A DNA stretch of 64,000 bases from Mageeibacillus sp. (GCA_022484595.1 JAKVLB010000001.1:310001-374000), one strand, 5' to 3'; numbered from the stretch's first letter, positions 53,681 to 63,717 are shown. Translations and numbers: made by a program. The notes: generated from the letters alone by a model not told the origin.

Positions 53681-54427
53681 ATGTCTGATTTTAATCCCTC
53701 AACTCAGCTCATCGGGGAGCTGGCACTAATTAATTGCCGTGATCTTGGGGGAATGCCTCTTTCCGGAGGGCGGACTTTTCGCAAAGGGATATTCATCCGC
53801 AGCGGCTCACCGGAATGGCTGAATCACAATGAATTTCTCGCAGTTAAGAAATACGGCGTAACTACGGTTGTAGACCTGCGCGCAACCGCAGAGCTTGAGG
53901 AATTCGGCAATCCCTTCAAAGACGACCCTGACACGGATTTTTTCTCAATTCCGCTTTTTGTCGGCAACCCGAATGATTTGAATGACAAGACAATGGATTA
54001 TCTGCGCACACACCACCTGGGTGATTATTATGTGATAATAATGGAAGAACTGGGCAACCAGGTGTGTCAGGTTCTTAGGGTACTTCTGAATTCACAGGGA
54101 ATCACGCTTTTCCACTGCGCGCACGGCAAGGACAGAACCGGTGTCATCGCCGCTTGTCTCTATCTTCTTGCAAAAGCATCACGTGAAGACATCATCAATA
54201 ACTATAAGGTGTCTTTCGATTATCTCGGACACTTTCTTGACCCGCTTATGGCGCGGACTTCCGATGATATGAAGCACACTCTGCGTTCTGACGCGATAAA
54301 TATGGAGATCTTCCTCAATTATATTGACTCAAAGTGGAACGGTGATATAAGGCTGTTCATGAAGTCGAACGGTATGACAGACGTGGAAATCGGGTCGCTT
54401 TACAGCAAGTGCATCGGTGAATCGTAA
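53681..54427 (+). CDS. Tyrosine-protein phosphatase (Y_phosphatase3 type)
   Basis: 248 residues from the ATG at 53681, which has GGAGG about seven bases before it; the frame is open back to 53582 across the tRNA region. The active-site loop is HCAHGKDRTGV (HCx5R with Cys and Arg intact). The start LINCRDLGGMPLSGGRTFRKG matches the family N-terminal region. It dephosphorylates tyrosine or possibly phosphoinositide-like substrates; no signal peptide is present. It is a single-gene unit ending ten bases from the convergent lipoprotein gene. Confidence 0.9.
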   Translation: MSDFNPSTQLIGELALINCRDLGGMPLSGGRTFRKGIFIRSGSPEWLNHNEFLAVKKYGVTTVVDLRATAELEEFGNPFKDDPDTDFFSIPLFVGNPNDLNDKTMDYLRTHHLGDYYVIIMEELGNQVCQVLRVLLNSQGITLFHCAHGKDRTGVIAACLYLLAKASREDIINNYKVSFDYLGHFLDPLMARTSDDMKHTLRSDAINMEIFLNYIDSKWNGDIRLFMKSNGMTDVEIGSLYSKCIGES

Positions 54428-54437
54428 TACCGGACGT

Positions 54438-55754
54438 TCATTCAGCCTCTGAGACCTTGATCTGAGTGATGTTGTAATTCTCGTCATACTCGAAAGTCAT
54501 GTTATACGTCTCGCCGTCATAGACATATGAATAAATGAATCCGTACTCATCTATCACAGGATATATCAGCATAAGCTCTGACAGATTCATTCCGTAATAA
54601 ATATTGTTGCCGATGGTATAGTCTCCGTCGCCAAAGAGCTTGATTGAAACAATGTCACCTTCCCACGCGGTCTTGTCATCGCTTGTGTATCTGACGTTAA
54701 AGGCAATTGTCACGCCGTCATAAACCGCAACAAGTCTGTAGAGGTTGTACGAATTGCCGTCAGAATCGATTTTGCTGTCAATAATGTCGACGCCTCTCAC
54801 GTAGTATTTAGGGTCGCCCATCGTAGCGGTCAGAAGCTCGTTTGTAAACGAAGCACCGCATGTCAGGAGTCTTGAATTGGAGTCACAGAGATAGAGCTGT
54901 CCGTCGTCTTCAGCAGGAATCAGATCATTTATAAAAAACGTATTGTTACTGTTGATATATAGACTCACATCATGCGGTATTACCGAGACATCGTCAACAT
55001 CTACAGTCTCCGGAATCTCGAACGAGACCAGCACCGGAGAGAGTGTCACAAGCTGATAGTCATCAACACTGCTCTTAACCTTAAGCGTATAGTAATCGAC
55101 AATATAATCTGCCTTGGCCGCGATAACAGACGACAGATACAGGTCTGAAGCATAAGTAGGTGCAAGAATCGCCTCAAGCGCATTGATATTCTTGTCAGAA
55201 ATCATCGAGAAATAGTGTGATATGTAATCGTAAGCCACTATGGAATCCGATATATAACTTCCGGCAAGCATATAAGTTCCGTCGCTGCTTTGTTTAAGAA
55301 CAAATCTGCACGGAGTCAGCGGCTGCGTGTCATCGTCATAGCAAAGCTCGACTACCGAGAGATTTCCGTACTCATCCAATGACTTTATGTTGTCAATAGA
55401 GCTTCCGATATCATCGAAATATTCATTTGCTTCATCTGCGCTCAAAATTCTAAAGGACGTGACATTGCCATGCTTGACAGACATACCGCGCAATATTGAA
55501 CAGTATTCGGAGAATGCGGTATATGTCACACCATCGAGCTGTTTATCTGATATTGCAGAATAGCTGTCAGCGACATTGTTATCGGAAATAATGGCATCTG
55601 TAAGCAGTCTCGCGAGTTCCGGTTCGGTAAGTACCGAGCTTACGGTCTTAATCTGAGACGTAAGGCTGCTCAGAATATTGCAGGCAGAGAGCGGCATAAC
55701 AAGGCCTATGGCGATTATCAAAGCCACAACAGCTGTCAACGCTCTCCTTCTCAT
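54438..55754 (-). CDS. Large lipoprotein of unknown function
   Basis: 438 residues from the ATG at 55754, which overlaps the rlmB stop by one base (TGATG). A basic start MRRRALT and hydrophobic core lead to a lipobox LSAC at about residue 25. The rest is acidic and rich in Tyr, Asp and Ser, with beta-strand character (TLYKLRVAVYDGVTIAF-like stretches). No catalytic motif is evident. It is exported and membrane-attached; the coupling with rlmB is not informative for function. Domain family not recognised. Confidence 0.75.
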   Translation of the reverse strand: MRRRALTAVVALIIAIGLVMPLSACNILSSLTSQIKTVSSVLTEPELARLLTDAIISDNNVADSYSAISDKQLDGVTYTAFSEYCSILRGMSVKHGNVTSFRILSADEANEYFDDIGSSIDNIKSLDEYGNLSVVELCYDDDTQPLTPCRFVLKQSSDGTYMLAGSYISDSIVAYDYISHYFSMISDKNINALEAILAPTYASDLYLSSVIAAKADYIVDYYTLKVKSSVDDYQLVTLSPVLVSFEIPETVDVDDVSVIPHDVSLYINSNNTFFINDLIPAEDDGQLYLCDSNSRLLTCGASFTNELLTATMGDPKYYVRGVDIIDSKIDSDGNSYNLYRLVAVYDGVTIAFNVRYTSDDKTAWEGDIVSIKLFGDGDYTIGNNIYYGMNLSELMLIYPVIDEYGFIYSYVYDGETYNMTFEYDENYNITQIKVSEAE

Positions 55755-56518
55755 CACCGGTTCTCCTTCGCTTTCCTGCACTTCACAGCTTCGAAAACAA
55801 CCACACCGCAGGCAACCGCCGCATTAAGGCTGTTCACATGTCCGCTCATCGGTATGTTTACCATAAAATCACAGCATTTGCGGACTCCTTCGCGCATGCC
55901 GTCACCTTCGCTTCCTATAACTATGACCATGCTCCCCGAATAGTCGGCCTGATCATAGCTCATCTCACCGCTCATGTCGGTTCCGCATACCCAGAAGCCC
56001 TCTTTATCCTTAAGATCTCTCAAAGTCTGTGCAAGATTGGTAACTCTCGCGACAGGCACGTATTCCAAAGCACCGGCTGAAGCCTTGGCTACCATTGAGT
56101 CAAGAGCTATGGAACGTCTCTCAGGAATTATAACCCCGTCAACCCCGCAGCAATCGGAAATTCTCAGAATTGAACCGAGGTTATAGGCATCCTTAAGCTC
56201 ATCGAGCGCGACAAGAAGCGGCTGATGTCCTTCTTCTCTCGCATGAGCGATAATATCGTCAATTTCCGCATATTCATGTGCCGCAACAGAAGCAATTACG
56301 CCCTGATGATTATGAGTCGTGCTGAGCTTGTCGAGAACATTGCGCGGTGCGCGCGTTACGACAATTCCCTGTTTGTTGGCTTCATCAAGAATCTGCGCAA
56401 GTGCCGGTTCAAGCCTTCTTCCGCCGTCAGGCTTGAGCACCCATATTTTGTTTATTGTGCGACCCGCCGCAAGCGCCTCTGTAACCGCATTCTTGCCTTC
56501 AATCTTATCAGTATCCAA
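55754..56518 (-). CDS. rlmB: 23S rRNA 2'-O-ribose methyltransferase RlmB-type (SpoU family)
   Basis: 254 residues. The TrmH/SpoU knot motifs are present: LDELKDAYNLGSILR (motif 1), VIVIGSEGDGMREGV (motif 2) and IPMSGHVNSLNAAVACGVVVFE (motif 3). The N-terminal ~80 residues are the RNA-substrate-binding domain starting EGKNAVTEAL. It starts at a TTG, with GGAGG seven bases upstream. It methylates G2251 of 23S rRNA in the family. It follows mrnC by two bases in the conserved cysS-mrnC-rlmB order. Confidence 0.94.
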   Translation of the reverse strand: MDTDKIEGKNAVTEALAAGRTINKIWVLKPDGGRRLEPALAQILDEANKQGIVVTRAPRNVLDKLSTTHNHQGVIASVAAHEYAEIDDIIAHAREEGHQPLLVALDELKDAYNLGSILRISDCCGVDGVIIPERRSIALDSMVAKASAGALEYVPVARVTNLAQTLRDLKDKEGFWVCGTDMSGEMSYDQADYSGSMVIVIGSEGDGMREGVRKCCDFMVNIPMSGHVNSLNAAVACGVVVFEAVKCRKAKENR

Positions 56519-56520
56519 AA

Positions 56521-56931
56521 CTAGACCTCCGAAGTTCCGTCAATTATCTCAAAACTCTTGTAAATAATGTATTCCATCCTGTCATCCCTGTTGTCCATGA
56601 ACAGGAACCCTATCAGCGCCTCAAACCCGGTGGCATAGAGATAATCCACATGTGACGCGTTCTTAGACACCGCATGGGGATTGGAATTTTTTCCCCGTCT
56701 GAAATACTCTTCTTCCTCAGGCGTAAGTTCATCCATAAGTTCCTTTACAGCCCTTGACTGACCCTGCGCGCTGACATAACCTATCGTCTCCCTGTGCAGC
56801 CTGTTGTTATTGCCTGCACCGTGGGTTGCGGCATGACATCTCGCGTAAAGTTCGTACACCGAATCACCGATGTATGCAAGCACCAACGGTGACACTTCGC
56901 GCAAATCTGCAGCAATAAACGGCTTGATCAT
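56521..56931 (-). CDS. mrnC: Mini-ribonuclease 3
   Basis: 136 residues, the expected length, with only the RNase III catalytic domain and no dsRNA-binding domain. Motifs include LAYIGDSVYELYARC and FRRGKNSN, and the C-terminal YLYATGFEALIGFLFM. It processes 23S rRNA precursor ends. Its ATG overlaps the cysS stop by one base. Position between cysS and rlmB is the standard Gram-positive arrangement. Confidence 0.95.
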   Translation of the reverse strand: MIKPFIAADLREVSPLVLAYIGDSVYELYARCHAATHGAGNNNRLHRETIGYVSAQGQSRAVKELMDELTPEEEEYFRRGKNSNPHAVSKNASHVDYLYATGFEALIGFLFMDNRDDRMEYIIYKSFEIIDGTSEV

Positions 56932-58349
56932 CAGATTTTCTCAACCTGAGGACCGTTCGGCGTATCTTTTACGATGTATCCCTTTGCTTTGAGCTCATCG
57001 CGAATACTGTCGGCCTTTGCAAAGTCGCGTTCTTTCTTGGCGGCGGCACGTGCGTTCACCAGCTCCGTGATTTCGGATGGCACGCCGCCTTCATCGTTCT
57101 CGAAAAGGTTGATTCCAAGAACAGACGCGAGCTTTACTATCCAGTCTCTTGCATCAGTCAGCGCCATCACAGACACCTTGCCGGAAGCAAGAGCTGTGTT
57201 GGATATCTTGACGAGATTGAATATATCCGTTATCGCATCCGCTGTGTTGAGATCGTCATCCATATGCATGACAAAGCTGTCCCTTGCGGCCAGAATTGAA
57301 GCTGACAGCTCACTGTCACCCGGCTGGGCGTCAGTTGCAAGCTTTCCGGACTTTATAGCAAAATCAATGCTGCTGACGCATGTCGATATTCTCTCCAGGC
57401 TGGTCTTTGCAGCTTCAAGAAGCTGATCCGAAAAATTGATCGGGCTTCTGTAGTGACCCAACAGAATGAAGAACCTTATGACGTTATACGGATATGACTT
57501 AACTATGTCTCTTATGGTAAAGAAGTTGTTAAGCGACTTGCTCATCTTCTCACCGTCGACATTGACAAAAGCGTTATGAACCCAGAAGTTGGCAAGAGGG
57601 CAGCCGTTGGCGGCTTCACTCTGGGCAATCTCATTCTCATGGTGTGGGAATATCAGATCCTGTCCGCCGCCGTGAATATCGATGGTGTCGCCCAGATACT
57701 GCTTGATCATAGCGGAACACTCAATATGCCAGCCCGGTCTTCCTTCACCCCATGGTGATGACCAGAAAGGTTCTCCCTCCTTCCTGAACTTCCAGACGGC
57801 AAAATCTCCGGGATTGCGCTTGCCTTCATAGGAGGCCTTGCGCTCTCCGCCGCCGGCCTCAAGCTCATCAAGCTTGTAATGTGAAAGTTTGCCGTAATCC
57901 TTCTTCTTCGATACATCGAAATATACACCGTCGCCATCAATCACATAGGCAAAGCCCTTCTCCATCATCGAACCGATGAGCTTAATTATCGCGTCAATGG
58001 ATTCCGTGGCGCGGGGCTGAAAAGCCTGTCTCTTGATATTGAGTCCGTCGGCATCGATGTAGTATTCCTTAATGAAACGGTCTGCAAGCTCCGAAACGGT
58101 AATTCCTTCGGTGTTCGCGCGATTGATCATCTTGTCGTCAATATCGGTGAAATTCTGTACAAAGGTCACCTCATATCCCTTAAATTCAAGATATCTTCTG
58201 AGTGTGTCAAATGTCACGAACGGTCTGGCGTTACCGAGATGAAAATAGTTATACACCGTGGGTCCGCAGGCATACATCTTTACCTTCCCCGGTTCATTTG
58301 TCTTGAATTCTTCCTTGTATCTTGTAAGTGTATTGTATAGCTTAAGCAT
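56931..58349 (-). CDS. cysS: Cysteinyl-tRNA synthetase
   Basis: 472 residues. The HIGH motif is HLGN in GPTVYNYFHLGNARPF, and the KMSKS motif is KMSKSLNN. Zinc ligands are in the first (CGPTVYN) and the WHIECSAM regions. The anticodon-binding C-terminus ends DTPNGPQVEKI. It charges tRNA-Cys. It is 24 bp downstream of cysE. No T-box is visible directly upstream. Confidence 0.97.
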   Translation of the reverse strand: MLKLYNTLTRYKEEFKTNEPGKVKMYACGPTVYNYFHLGNARPFVTFDTLRRYLEFKGYEVTFVQNFTDIDDKMINRANTEGITVSELADRFIKEYYIDADGLNIKRQAFQPRATESIDAIIKLIGSMMEKGFAYVIDGDGVYFDVSKKKDYGKLSHYKLDELEAGGGERKASYEGKRNPGDFAVWKFRKEGEPFWSSPWGEGRPGWHIECSAMIKQYLGDTIDIHGGGQDLIFPHHENEIAQSEAANGCPLANFWVHNAFVNVDGEKMSKSLNNFFTIRDIVKSYPYNVIRFFILLGHYRSPINFSDQLLEAAKTSLERISTCVSSIDFAIKSGKLATDAQPGDSELSASILAARDSFVMHMDDDLNTADAITDIFNLVKISNTALASGKVSVMALTDARDWIVKLASVLGINLFENDEGGVPSEITELVNARAAAKKERDFAKADSIRDELKAKGYIVKDTPNGPQVEKI

Positions 58350-58373
58350 ATATATGGCTCCTTGTAATCAGTT

Positions 58374-59156
58374 CTATATTGTATCATTTGTACCGGCATT
58401 TCCGGAAATATCGTCACTTCCGCTGCCGTCGCAATCATTCATCTCTCCCGGACAGACCGTTGCGGTCTGTTTCTCCGTGCCGGCTCTGCTGACGCGTCCG
58501 AGTTCATCTTCCAATCTTCTCACCTGCTCCTGAAGAGCTATCATACCTGAACAAAGCTCACGTATCTCACATTCCAGGGGATCTTCCACATCCGTGTGGT
58601 CAAGCTCGATGGCGTGTGACGTAGGTCTCAAACCGTCTATCCTTACAATCTTTCCCGGAACACCGACAACAGTTGCACCTGCAGGAACATCATGAAGAAT
58701 AACCGCATTGGCCCCGATATTCGCATTGTCGCCTATCGTTATATTCCCGAGAAGCTTCGCACCGCTTCCGATAAGGACATTGTCGCCTATCGTAGGGTGA
58801 CGCTTCGTATGCTTCGCATGTCCGCGTCCGCCAAGTGTCACGCCGTGATAAATGGTGCAGTTATCGCCGATTATTGAAGTCTCGCCGATAACGATTCCGG
58901 CACCGTGGTCAATAAACAGACCTTTGCCGATTCTGGCACCGGGATGAATCTCAACTCCGGTATGGTGTTTACCACGTTCCGAAATCCATCTCGCAAGTCC
59001 GAGCCACTTGAGTCCGTAAAAAAAATGACTGATTTTGTAGTAAACCAGAGCATGAAAACCTGGATATAACAAAACAACACCTGCTACAGATCTTGCAGCA
59101 GGATCGCGCAACGCTATTTGTTTTGCATCATAAATCAAGCCCATTGGCAATATCAT
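58374..59156 (-). CDS. cysE: Serine O-acetyltransferase
   Basis: 260 residues. An N-terminal helical region (~1-65) is followed by left-handed beta-helix hexapeptide repeats ([43 protein letters not shown]). The active His are in IDHG and the GAxxxH region. The C-terminal ~70 residues are a longer, polar and helical extension. It makes O-acetylserine for cysteine synthesis. GGAG lies six bases before the ATG. It lies directly downstream of the putative 6S RNA gene, so it may be transcribed from the same promoter when the RNA terminator is read through. Confidence 0.93.
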   Translation of the reverse strand: MILPMGLIYDAKQIALRDPAARSVAGVVLLYPGFHALVYYKISHFFYGLKWLGLARWISERGKHHTGVEIHPGARIGKGLFIDHGAGIVIGETSIIGDNCTIYHGVTLGGRGHAKHTKRHPTIGDNVLIGSGAKLLGNITIGDNANIGANAVILHDVPAGATVVGVPGKIVRIDGLRPTSHAIELDHTDVEDPLECEIRELCSGMIALQEQVRRLEDELGRVSRAGTEKQTATVCPGEMNDCDGSGSDDISGNAGTNDTI

Positions 59157-59168
59157 GTTACTCCAATT

Positions 59169-59335
59169 AAAAACACCCGAGGAAAGCAGGCTCTGATTGA
59201 CACCCAGGATTATCCAGGGCGGTGCTCTGCGTCTGACTTCAATCTTCCAACTTAAAAGGCTTGATTTCCACCAAACGGTCCGGGCTCCATATTATGTCAT
59301 GTAGGTCCAATTTAGAGACCACTTAGCTCAGGATG
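59169..59335 (-). ncRNA. ssrS: Probable 6S RNA
   Basis: No reading frame exists here. Read on the minus strand, a promoter is followed by ~167 nt whose ends pair: CATCC-GAG near the 5' end with CTC-GGGTG at the 3' end, right before TTTTT. The helix continues with AAG/CTT, GG/CC, CTCT/AGAG, ATTG/CAAT and GACCTA/TGGGTGT, broken by small bulges, then opens into a bubble. A small hairpin (CCC-T-GGA, loop TAA, TCC-T-GGG) lies on the 3' side of that bubble. This long irregular hairpin with an open centre is the 6S plan. It mimics an open promoter to sequester RNA polymerase. An attenuating leader for cysE is the alternative; T-box and S-box motifs are absent. Confidence 0.6.
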
Positions 59336-59340
59336 GTTAT

Positions 59341-59369
59341 ATTATAAAATAAAACGCGTGATATTCCAA
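59341..59369 (-). promoter_or_regulatory. Promoter of the 6S-like RNA and possibly cysE
   Basis: TTGGAA (59364-59369), 17-base spacer, TATAAT (59341-59346) on the minus strand; transcription should begin near 59334. It lies directly after the comFC stop. Confidence 0.7.
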
Positions 59370-59372
59370 CTG

Positions 59373-60125
59373 CTAAAAAGGTTCTGCGTTTTTGACCTGT
59401 CTGTTGCCGGACAATGCCGAACACAGTACTTTTGATACACCGGCTGCATACAAGGCAATGCAGGCCTCATGAAGAGTGAACCCGGTTGTCGCCACATCAT
59501 CTGCCAGAATTACGGTAAGTCCGGAGACATCCCATTCATCTGACACCGCGAAGGCTCCGGACACGTTGTCAATTCTCGACGTATTGCTTGCCATCTCGGT
59601 CTGGCGGTTTGTCTCGCGGGTTCTTATGAGAACATTTTCCCCATATGCGAAGCCGCAGATTTTCGCCGCCGGGAAACAGATCTCACCTGCCTGATTGAAG
59701 CCCCTCTCCCTGAACCTTGCTGGCGACAAAGGAACAGGAACCATTATATCGGCACGGATATCGTCTTCCCGTAAAAGCCCGCCGTAAAGGATGCCAAGAA
59801 AACGCGCCAGTTCCTTTTTCCGCCCGAACTTGATTCCCGGTACAGCCCTGCTCATTGCTCCTTCATACGGAAACGGAACATAAAGAGGCTGTGACGGAAC
59901 AGGATCATGCTCAAACGGCTCGGAAAGGCATAGAAACCACCTCTTGTCACGATCCTGCGGAACTATTTGCGACAGACATTTGCCGCATATATGCAGCGTT
60001 GGCAGGACTCCGTAGATTCTCCTGTATATCTGTCCGTAGGAAGTGAATCTGTCGTCTCCGTCAGCAATTCCGCCGCAGATATCGCATACCGGCGGAAGCA
60101 TAAATGAGATTACACGGGTTATCAC
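59373..60125 (-). CDS. comFC: ComF-family phosphoribosyltransferase-like competence protein
   Basis: 250 residues. An N-terminal zinc ribbon (CDICGG, later CGKCLSQ) precedes the phosphoribosyltransferase-type fold with PRPP motif LADDVATTGFT. ComFC proteins are needed for DNA uptake and are thought to handle single-stranded DNA with ComFA. The start is a GTG overlapping the recD2 stop by four bases (GTGA), so they are co-translated. comFA is not next to it. Confidence 0.9.
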   Translation of the reverse strand: MITRVISFMLPPVCDICGGIADGDDRFTSYGQIYRRIYGVLPTLHICGKCLSQIVPQDRDKRWFLCLSEPFEHDPVPSQPLYVPFPYEGAMSRAVPGIKFGRKKELARFLGILYGGLLREDDIRADIMVPVPLSPARFRERGFNQAGEICFPAAKICGFAYGENVLIRTRETNRQTEMASNTSRIDNVSGAFAVSDEWDVSGLTVILADDVATTGFTLHEACIALYAAGVSKVLCSALSGNRQVKNAEPF

Positions 60126-62443
60126 AAAGCGCTCCGCTTGCCGTCAACAATTGCAAGAAAATCCTTGAGAGACGTGTCGCGCAGATTGCTGCTGCGATCC
60201 TTAAGAAAATGGCTGAGACAGTCACACGAGTCGATAATGACAACGCGCTTCCTGCCTCTTGTGACTGCGGTATACAAAAGCCTTTTCTGATAAAGCAGGT
60301 AGTTCATTTTTCCGAGCGTTATCAGCACTTTATCAAATTCAGCGCCCTGCGCCTTATGTACGGTAATTGCATATGCCAGTTCAAGTTCCTCAAGATTCTT
60401 CCTGTGATATAGGACTAACTTGCCATCATCGAATCTTACGCTGAGAGACGATTCAATGACATCGACGTCTTCCACAATGCCTATCTCACCGTTGAACACG
60501 CCCTGGGCAGTCTCAAGTGCCGCCTGATCAAACCATTCGATTGAGTAGTCGTTCTTTATCTGCATCACCCTGTCTCCGACAGCGAAATGGGTATGTGTGC
60601 CTTTTGACAATTTTCTGCTCTCGTCACCCGTGTTGACTTCCTGCATCATTTCGTTGAGCTTAACCGTACCCAGCTTTACATTCTCATTCTTGGTCGGTGT
60701 AAGGCAGGCAACATCGGAGTAGTCATTCTCGGTAGCGAGCTTACGCATCAGTTCAAACGCCTCGTCATCGCTGTCAGTCCTTATTATCTCAAAATCATCC
60801 GTTCCTCCGGAAGGCATCTGTCCCTGCAGAATCCTGTAGGCATTCTCGGCAATCATGCTGTTCTTTCCCTGACGGTGCCGGTATGTAAGCCGCACAGAAG
60901 GCACGCTCCTGCAGCTGAGAATGTCTGTAAGCACCTGTCCGCAGCCTACAGACGGCAGCTGATCCGGGTCTCCAACCAGTATAATCGACGTTGATTCACC
61001 TATGCTGTCAAGCAGACTGTCGAAAAGTCTTGTATCCACCATAGACATCTCATCAATTACGACTACCTTTGCCTCAAGCAAATTGTCCCTGTTGTGAACA
61101 AACTTTATATCCTCGTCTTTGTCATCACCGGTTCTCTGAACACCAAGAAGTCTGTGGATTGTGCATGCCTCACATATAACGCTCTCTGACAGCCTCTTTG
61201 CCGCACGCCCCGTAGGTGCCGCGAAGACAGCCTTGATTCCTTTCTGTCTGAAATGTTCGGCAAGAATTCCCATTATTGTGGTCTTTCCCGTTCCGGGGCC
61301 ACCGGTTATCACACATATTCTGCTGTACATGCAAAGATAAAGAGCTTCAAGCTGATCTTTGTCAGGAAGCAGTCCGAGCTCAGCCGCAACGGCCGTCATA
61401 GCGGCATCCGAGACACTCTTCAGCGGAACCTTGCGGCCCGTTTCTATCAGTTCCTCTATTCTTCGCTTTATATTCTTCTCGGCCTTGAAATACACTGCGG
61501 AACTGAATCTCGCATCCTTGTCACAGGCACTGCATCCCAAACATTTGCCGTCTTCAAATTTGTAAACAACTATCTTCCTGTCCGATACCGCAAGCTCACA
61601 TCCCTTGGCAAATCCGTCCTCAAACTCTTTTTCGCTCACCTTCGCTTTGCCGGAAAAATTCAGCTGTTGAAATGTGCTCTTCTTACATGTTTCTCTGTCT
61701 ATATAAGTTGACCCGGTATTCTCATGAAGCTTTATGATACTGCTTGCCACTGCAGCTGCAAAACGCTCCGGCATAAGTCTGTCGGCACATGACATACCTG
61801 CAATATGGTCGCACAGATCAAATCCTGCTATTCCCAAAATAAAAAGTCTGTATGGGTTGTCCATTATCTCCCGGTCGTCTGTGAATCCGTTTGCAAAACA
61901 TTCTTTAATACCTGCCTGAGACAGTCCTAGCAGCTTGAGCCTTAAGCCCCTGCGGTAAAACTCCTCGTTCAGGGTAACCGTGTCGCAAAACAAAACCGCC
62001 TTATCTTTTGTAAGTCCGCTGATATTCTCTGCGCAATCAAGGCAGTTATTCAAAAGCACATCAACTACTTTATCACCATACAGTCTGGCAAGTGCCGAAG
62101 CAATCTGCCTGCCTGCGCCCTTAAGATTATCTTCAAGAAATGACGCTATCAGCACACTATCATTGTTTCCTGTGCTACCGGCCCTGATAGACGTCAGTCT
62201 GATCTGCGGTCTCATATTCCATTCAGTCACCTTGCCGCTGACAAGATATGTTCCGCCTTCAATAATATCTGTTACGGAAGTGCCACTGACAGTAAAATGA
62301 CCTTCGGTTAAGAATGAAACAAAATTTCCGGAATTTCTCGGGCAGAAAACTTTAACCGCCGTAACAGTACAGTCAGTTATTGTCTCCCCTATGTCACCGA
62401 TACCGATCGATATCAGTTTGCCTGTTTCTTCTTCAATTTTCAT
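60122..62443 (-). CDS. recD2: RecD2 family DNA helicase
   Basis: 773 residues from the ATG at 62443; the frame is open to 62509, but that part overlaps the metK terminator. OB-like N-terminus, helix-hairpin-helix region, then superfamily 1 helicase motifs: Walker A GGPGTGKTT (380-388), VVIDEMSMVD, VGDPDQLPSVG, and the C-terminal AYAITVHKAQGAEFD. It is a 5'-3' helicase in DNA repair or replication stress. A C-x2-C-x2-C cluster at C301, C304 and C307 is unusual. Coupled to comFC. Confidence 0.95.
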   Translation of the reverse strand: MKIEEETGKLISIGIGDIGETITDCTVTAVKVFCPRNSGNFVSFLTEGHFTVSGTSVTDIIEGGTYLVSGKVTEWNMRPQIRLTSIRAGSTGNNDSVLIASFLEDNLKGAGRQIASALARLYGDKVVDVLLNNCLDCAENISGLTKDKAVLFCDTVTLNEEFYRRGLRLKLLGLSQAGIKECFANGFTDDREIMDNPYRLFILGIAGFDLCDHIAGMSCADRLMPERFAAAVASSIIKLHENTGSTYIDRETCKKSTFQQLNFSGKAKVSEKEFEDGFAKGCELAVSDRKIVVYKFEDGKCLGCSACDKDARFSSAVYFKAEKNIKRRIEELIETGRKVPLKSVSDAAMTAVAAELGLLPDKDQLEALYLCMYSRICVITGGPGTGKTTIMGILAEHFRQKGIKAVFAAPTGRAAKRLSESVICEACTIHRLLGVQRTGDDKDEDIKFVHNRDNLLEAKVVVIDEMSMVDTRLFDSLLDSIGESTSIILVGDPDQLPSVGCGQVLTDILSCRSVPSVRLTYRHRQGKNSMIAENAYRILQGQMPSGGTDDFEIIRTDSDDEAFELMRKLATENDYSDVACLTPTKNENVKLGTVKLNEMMQEVNTGDESRKLSKGTHTHFAVGDRVMQIKNDYSIEWFDQAALETAQGVFNGEIGIVEDVDVIESSLSVRFDDGKLVLYHRKNLEELELAYAITVHKAQGAEFDKVLITLGKMNYLLYQKRLLYTAVTRGRKRVVIIDSCDCLSHFLKDRSSNLRDTSLKDFLAIVDGKRSAL

Positions 62444-62480
62444 AATAAATAACCTAACAAAACATATCAGAAATAGCAAG

Positions 62481-62506
62481 AAAAAGGCTCCCTCCGCGGG
62501 AGCCTT
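62481..62506 (-). terminator. Intrinsic terminator after metK
   Basis: Minus strand: AAGGCTCCC/GGGAGCCTT with a five-base loop (62484-62492 and 62498-62506), ending in TTT. It lies between metK and recD2. Confidence 0.85.
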
Positions 62507-62523
62507 CAATTTCCGGAAAGCCT

Positions 62524-63717
62524 TCAGATTCCTGCCTTCAGGCGAAGAGTCTCAATTTTATCGGTAACTTCCCACGGAAGCTTTATGTCTGTTCTTCCGA
62601 AGTGTCCGTAACTTGCTGTCTGCGCATATATCGGTCTTCTGAGTTCAAGATCCCTGATGATTGCAGCGGGTCTCAAATCAAATGTTGAGTTTACTATCTC
62701 TGTAATCTTTGTGTCTTCGATGACTCCCGTACCGAACGTATCAACCATTACGGAAACCGGCTTCGCGACGCCAATGGCATATGCAATCTGAACCTCGCAC
62801 TCTTTTGCAAGACCTGCAGCAACTATATTCTTGGCGACGTAACGCATCATGTATGAAGCGCTTCTATCAACCTTCGTAGGGTCTTTGCCCGAAAAAGCTC
62901 CGCCGCCGTGACGCGCAAATCCGCCATATGTATCGACAATAATCTTGCGTCCCGTAAGTCCTGAATCTCCCTGAGGACCTCCGATTACAAATCTGCCCGT
63001 TGGGTTGACATAAATCTTGGTGTTCTCATCGACAAGCTCGGCCGGAATAACCGGTTCAATGACATATTTCCTTACAAAAGCTTCCAGTTCTTCCATAGCG
63101 ACATCAGCGCTGTGTTGAGTAGACACGACAATCGCATCAATTCTGCTTACTTTATTGCCGTCATATTCGACAGTAACCTGACTCTTTCCGTCAGGTCTCA
63201 GGTAATCAGCTTTTCCTTCTTTTCTTACATCAGCCAGCTGCTTCGTAAGTTTGTGGGCAAGTGAAATCGGCAGCGGCATAAACTCAGGCGTATCGTCGTT
63301 TGCATAACCGAACATCATTCCCTGATCGCCGGCTCCGGTATCAAGCTCACTCTTGTCTCCGCGCTTTGCCTCATAAGATCTGTCAACGCCCATTGCAATA
63401 TCAGGCGACTGATCGTCTATTGAAGTAAGAACGGCACACGAGTTATAGTCAAACCCGACATCACTGGAGTCATATCCTATTTCCTTGAGTCTTGATCTCA
63501 CTATGCTGGGAATATCAACGTACGCAGACGTTGTAATCTCGCCCATAACAAGAACCATTCCCGTTGTGGCACAAGTCTCGCAGGCTACTCTCGCCATGCT
63601 GTCCTGCTCCAGGATTGCGTCAAGAATCGAATCTGAAATCTGATCGCAAACCTTATCCGGATGCCCTTCTGTGACTGACTCCGAAGTAAAGAGCCATTTT
63701 CCTGTTCTGTTTCTCAT
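62524..63717 (-). CDS. metK: S-adenosylmethionine synthase
   Basis: 397 residues. Motifs [27 protein letters not shown] and [16 protein letters not shown] are complete. It makes SAM from methionine and ATP. It is controlled by the SAM-I riboswitch and terminator directly upstream, so product SAM shuts off its own synthesis. AAAGGAC lies seven bases before the ATG. Confidence 0.98.
   Translation of the reverse strand: MRNRTGKWLFTSESVTEGHPDKVCDQISDSILDAILEQDSMARVACETCATTGMVLVMGEITTSAYVDIPSIVRSRLKEIGYDSSDVGFDYNSCAVLTSIDDQSPDIAMGVDRSYEAKRGDKSELDTGAGDQGMMFGYANDDTPEFMPLPISLAHKLTKQLADVRKEGKADYLRPDGKSQVTVEYDGNKVSRIDAIVVSTQHSADVAMEELEAFVRKYVIEPVIPAELVDENTKIYVNPTGRFVIGGPQGDSGLTGRKIIVDTYGGFARHGGGAFSGKDPTKVDRSASYMMRYVAKNIVAAGLAKECEVQIAYAIGVAKPVSVMVDTFGTGVIEDTKITEIVNSTFDLRPAAIIRDLELRRPIYAQTASYGHFGRTDIKLPWEVTDKIETLRLKAGI

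Noticed and set aside
59157-59372. Cysteine T-box or S-box in front of cysE
   Set aside because: The GGGTGGNACCGCG T-box core and the S-box core were searched on both strands and are missing. A GAGGAAAG string on the plus strand recalls RNase P RNA, but no other part of that RNA is present and the stretch is too short.
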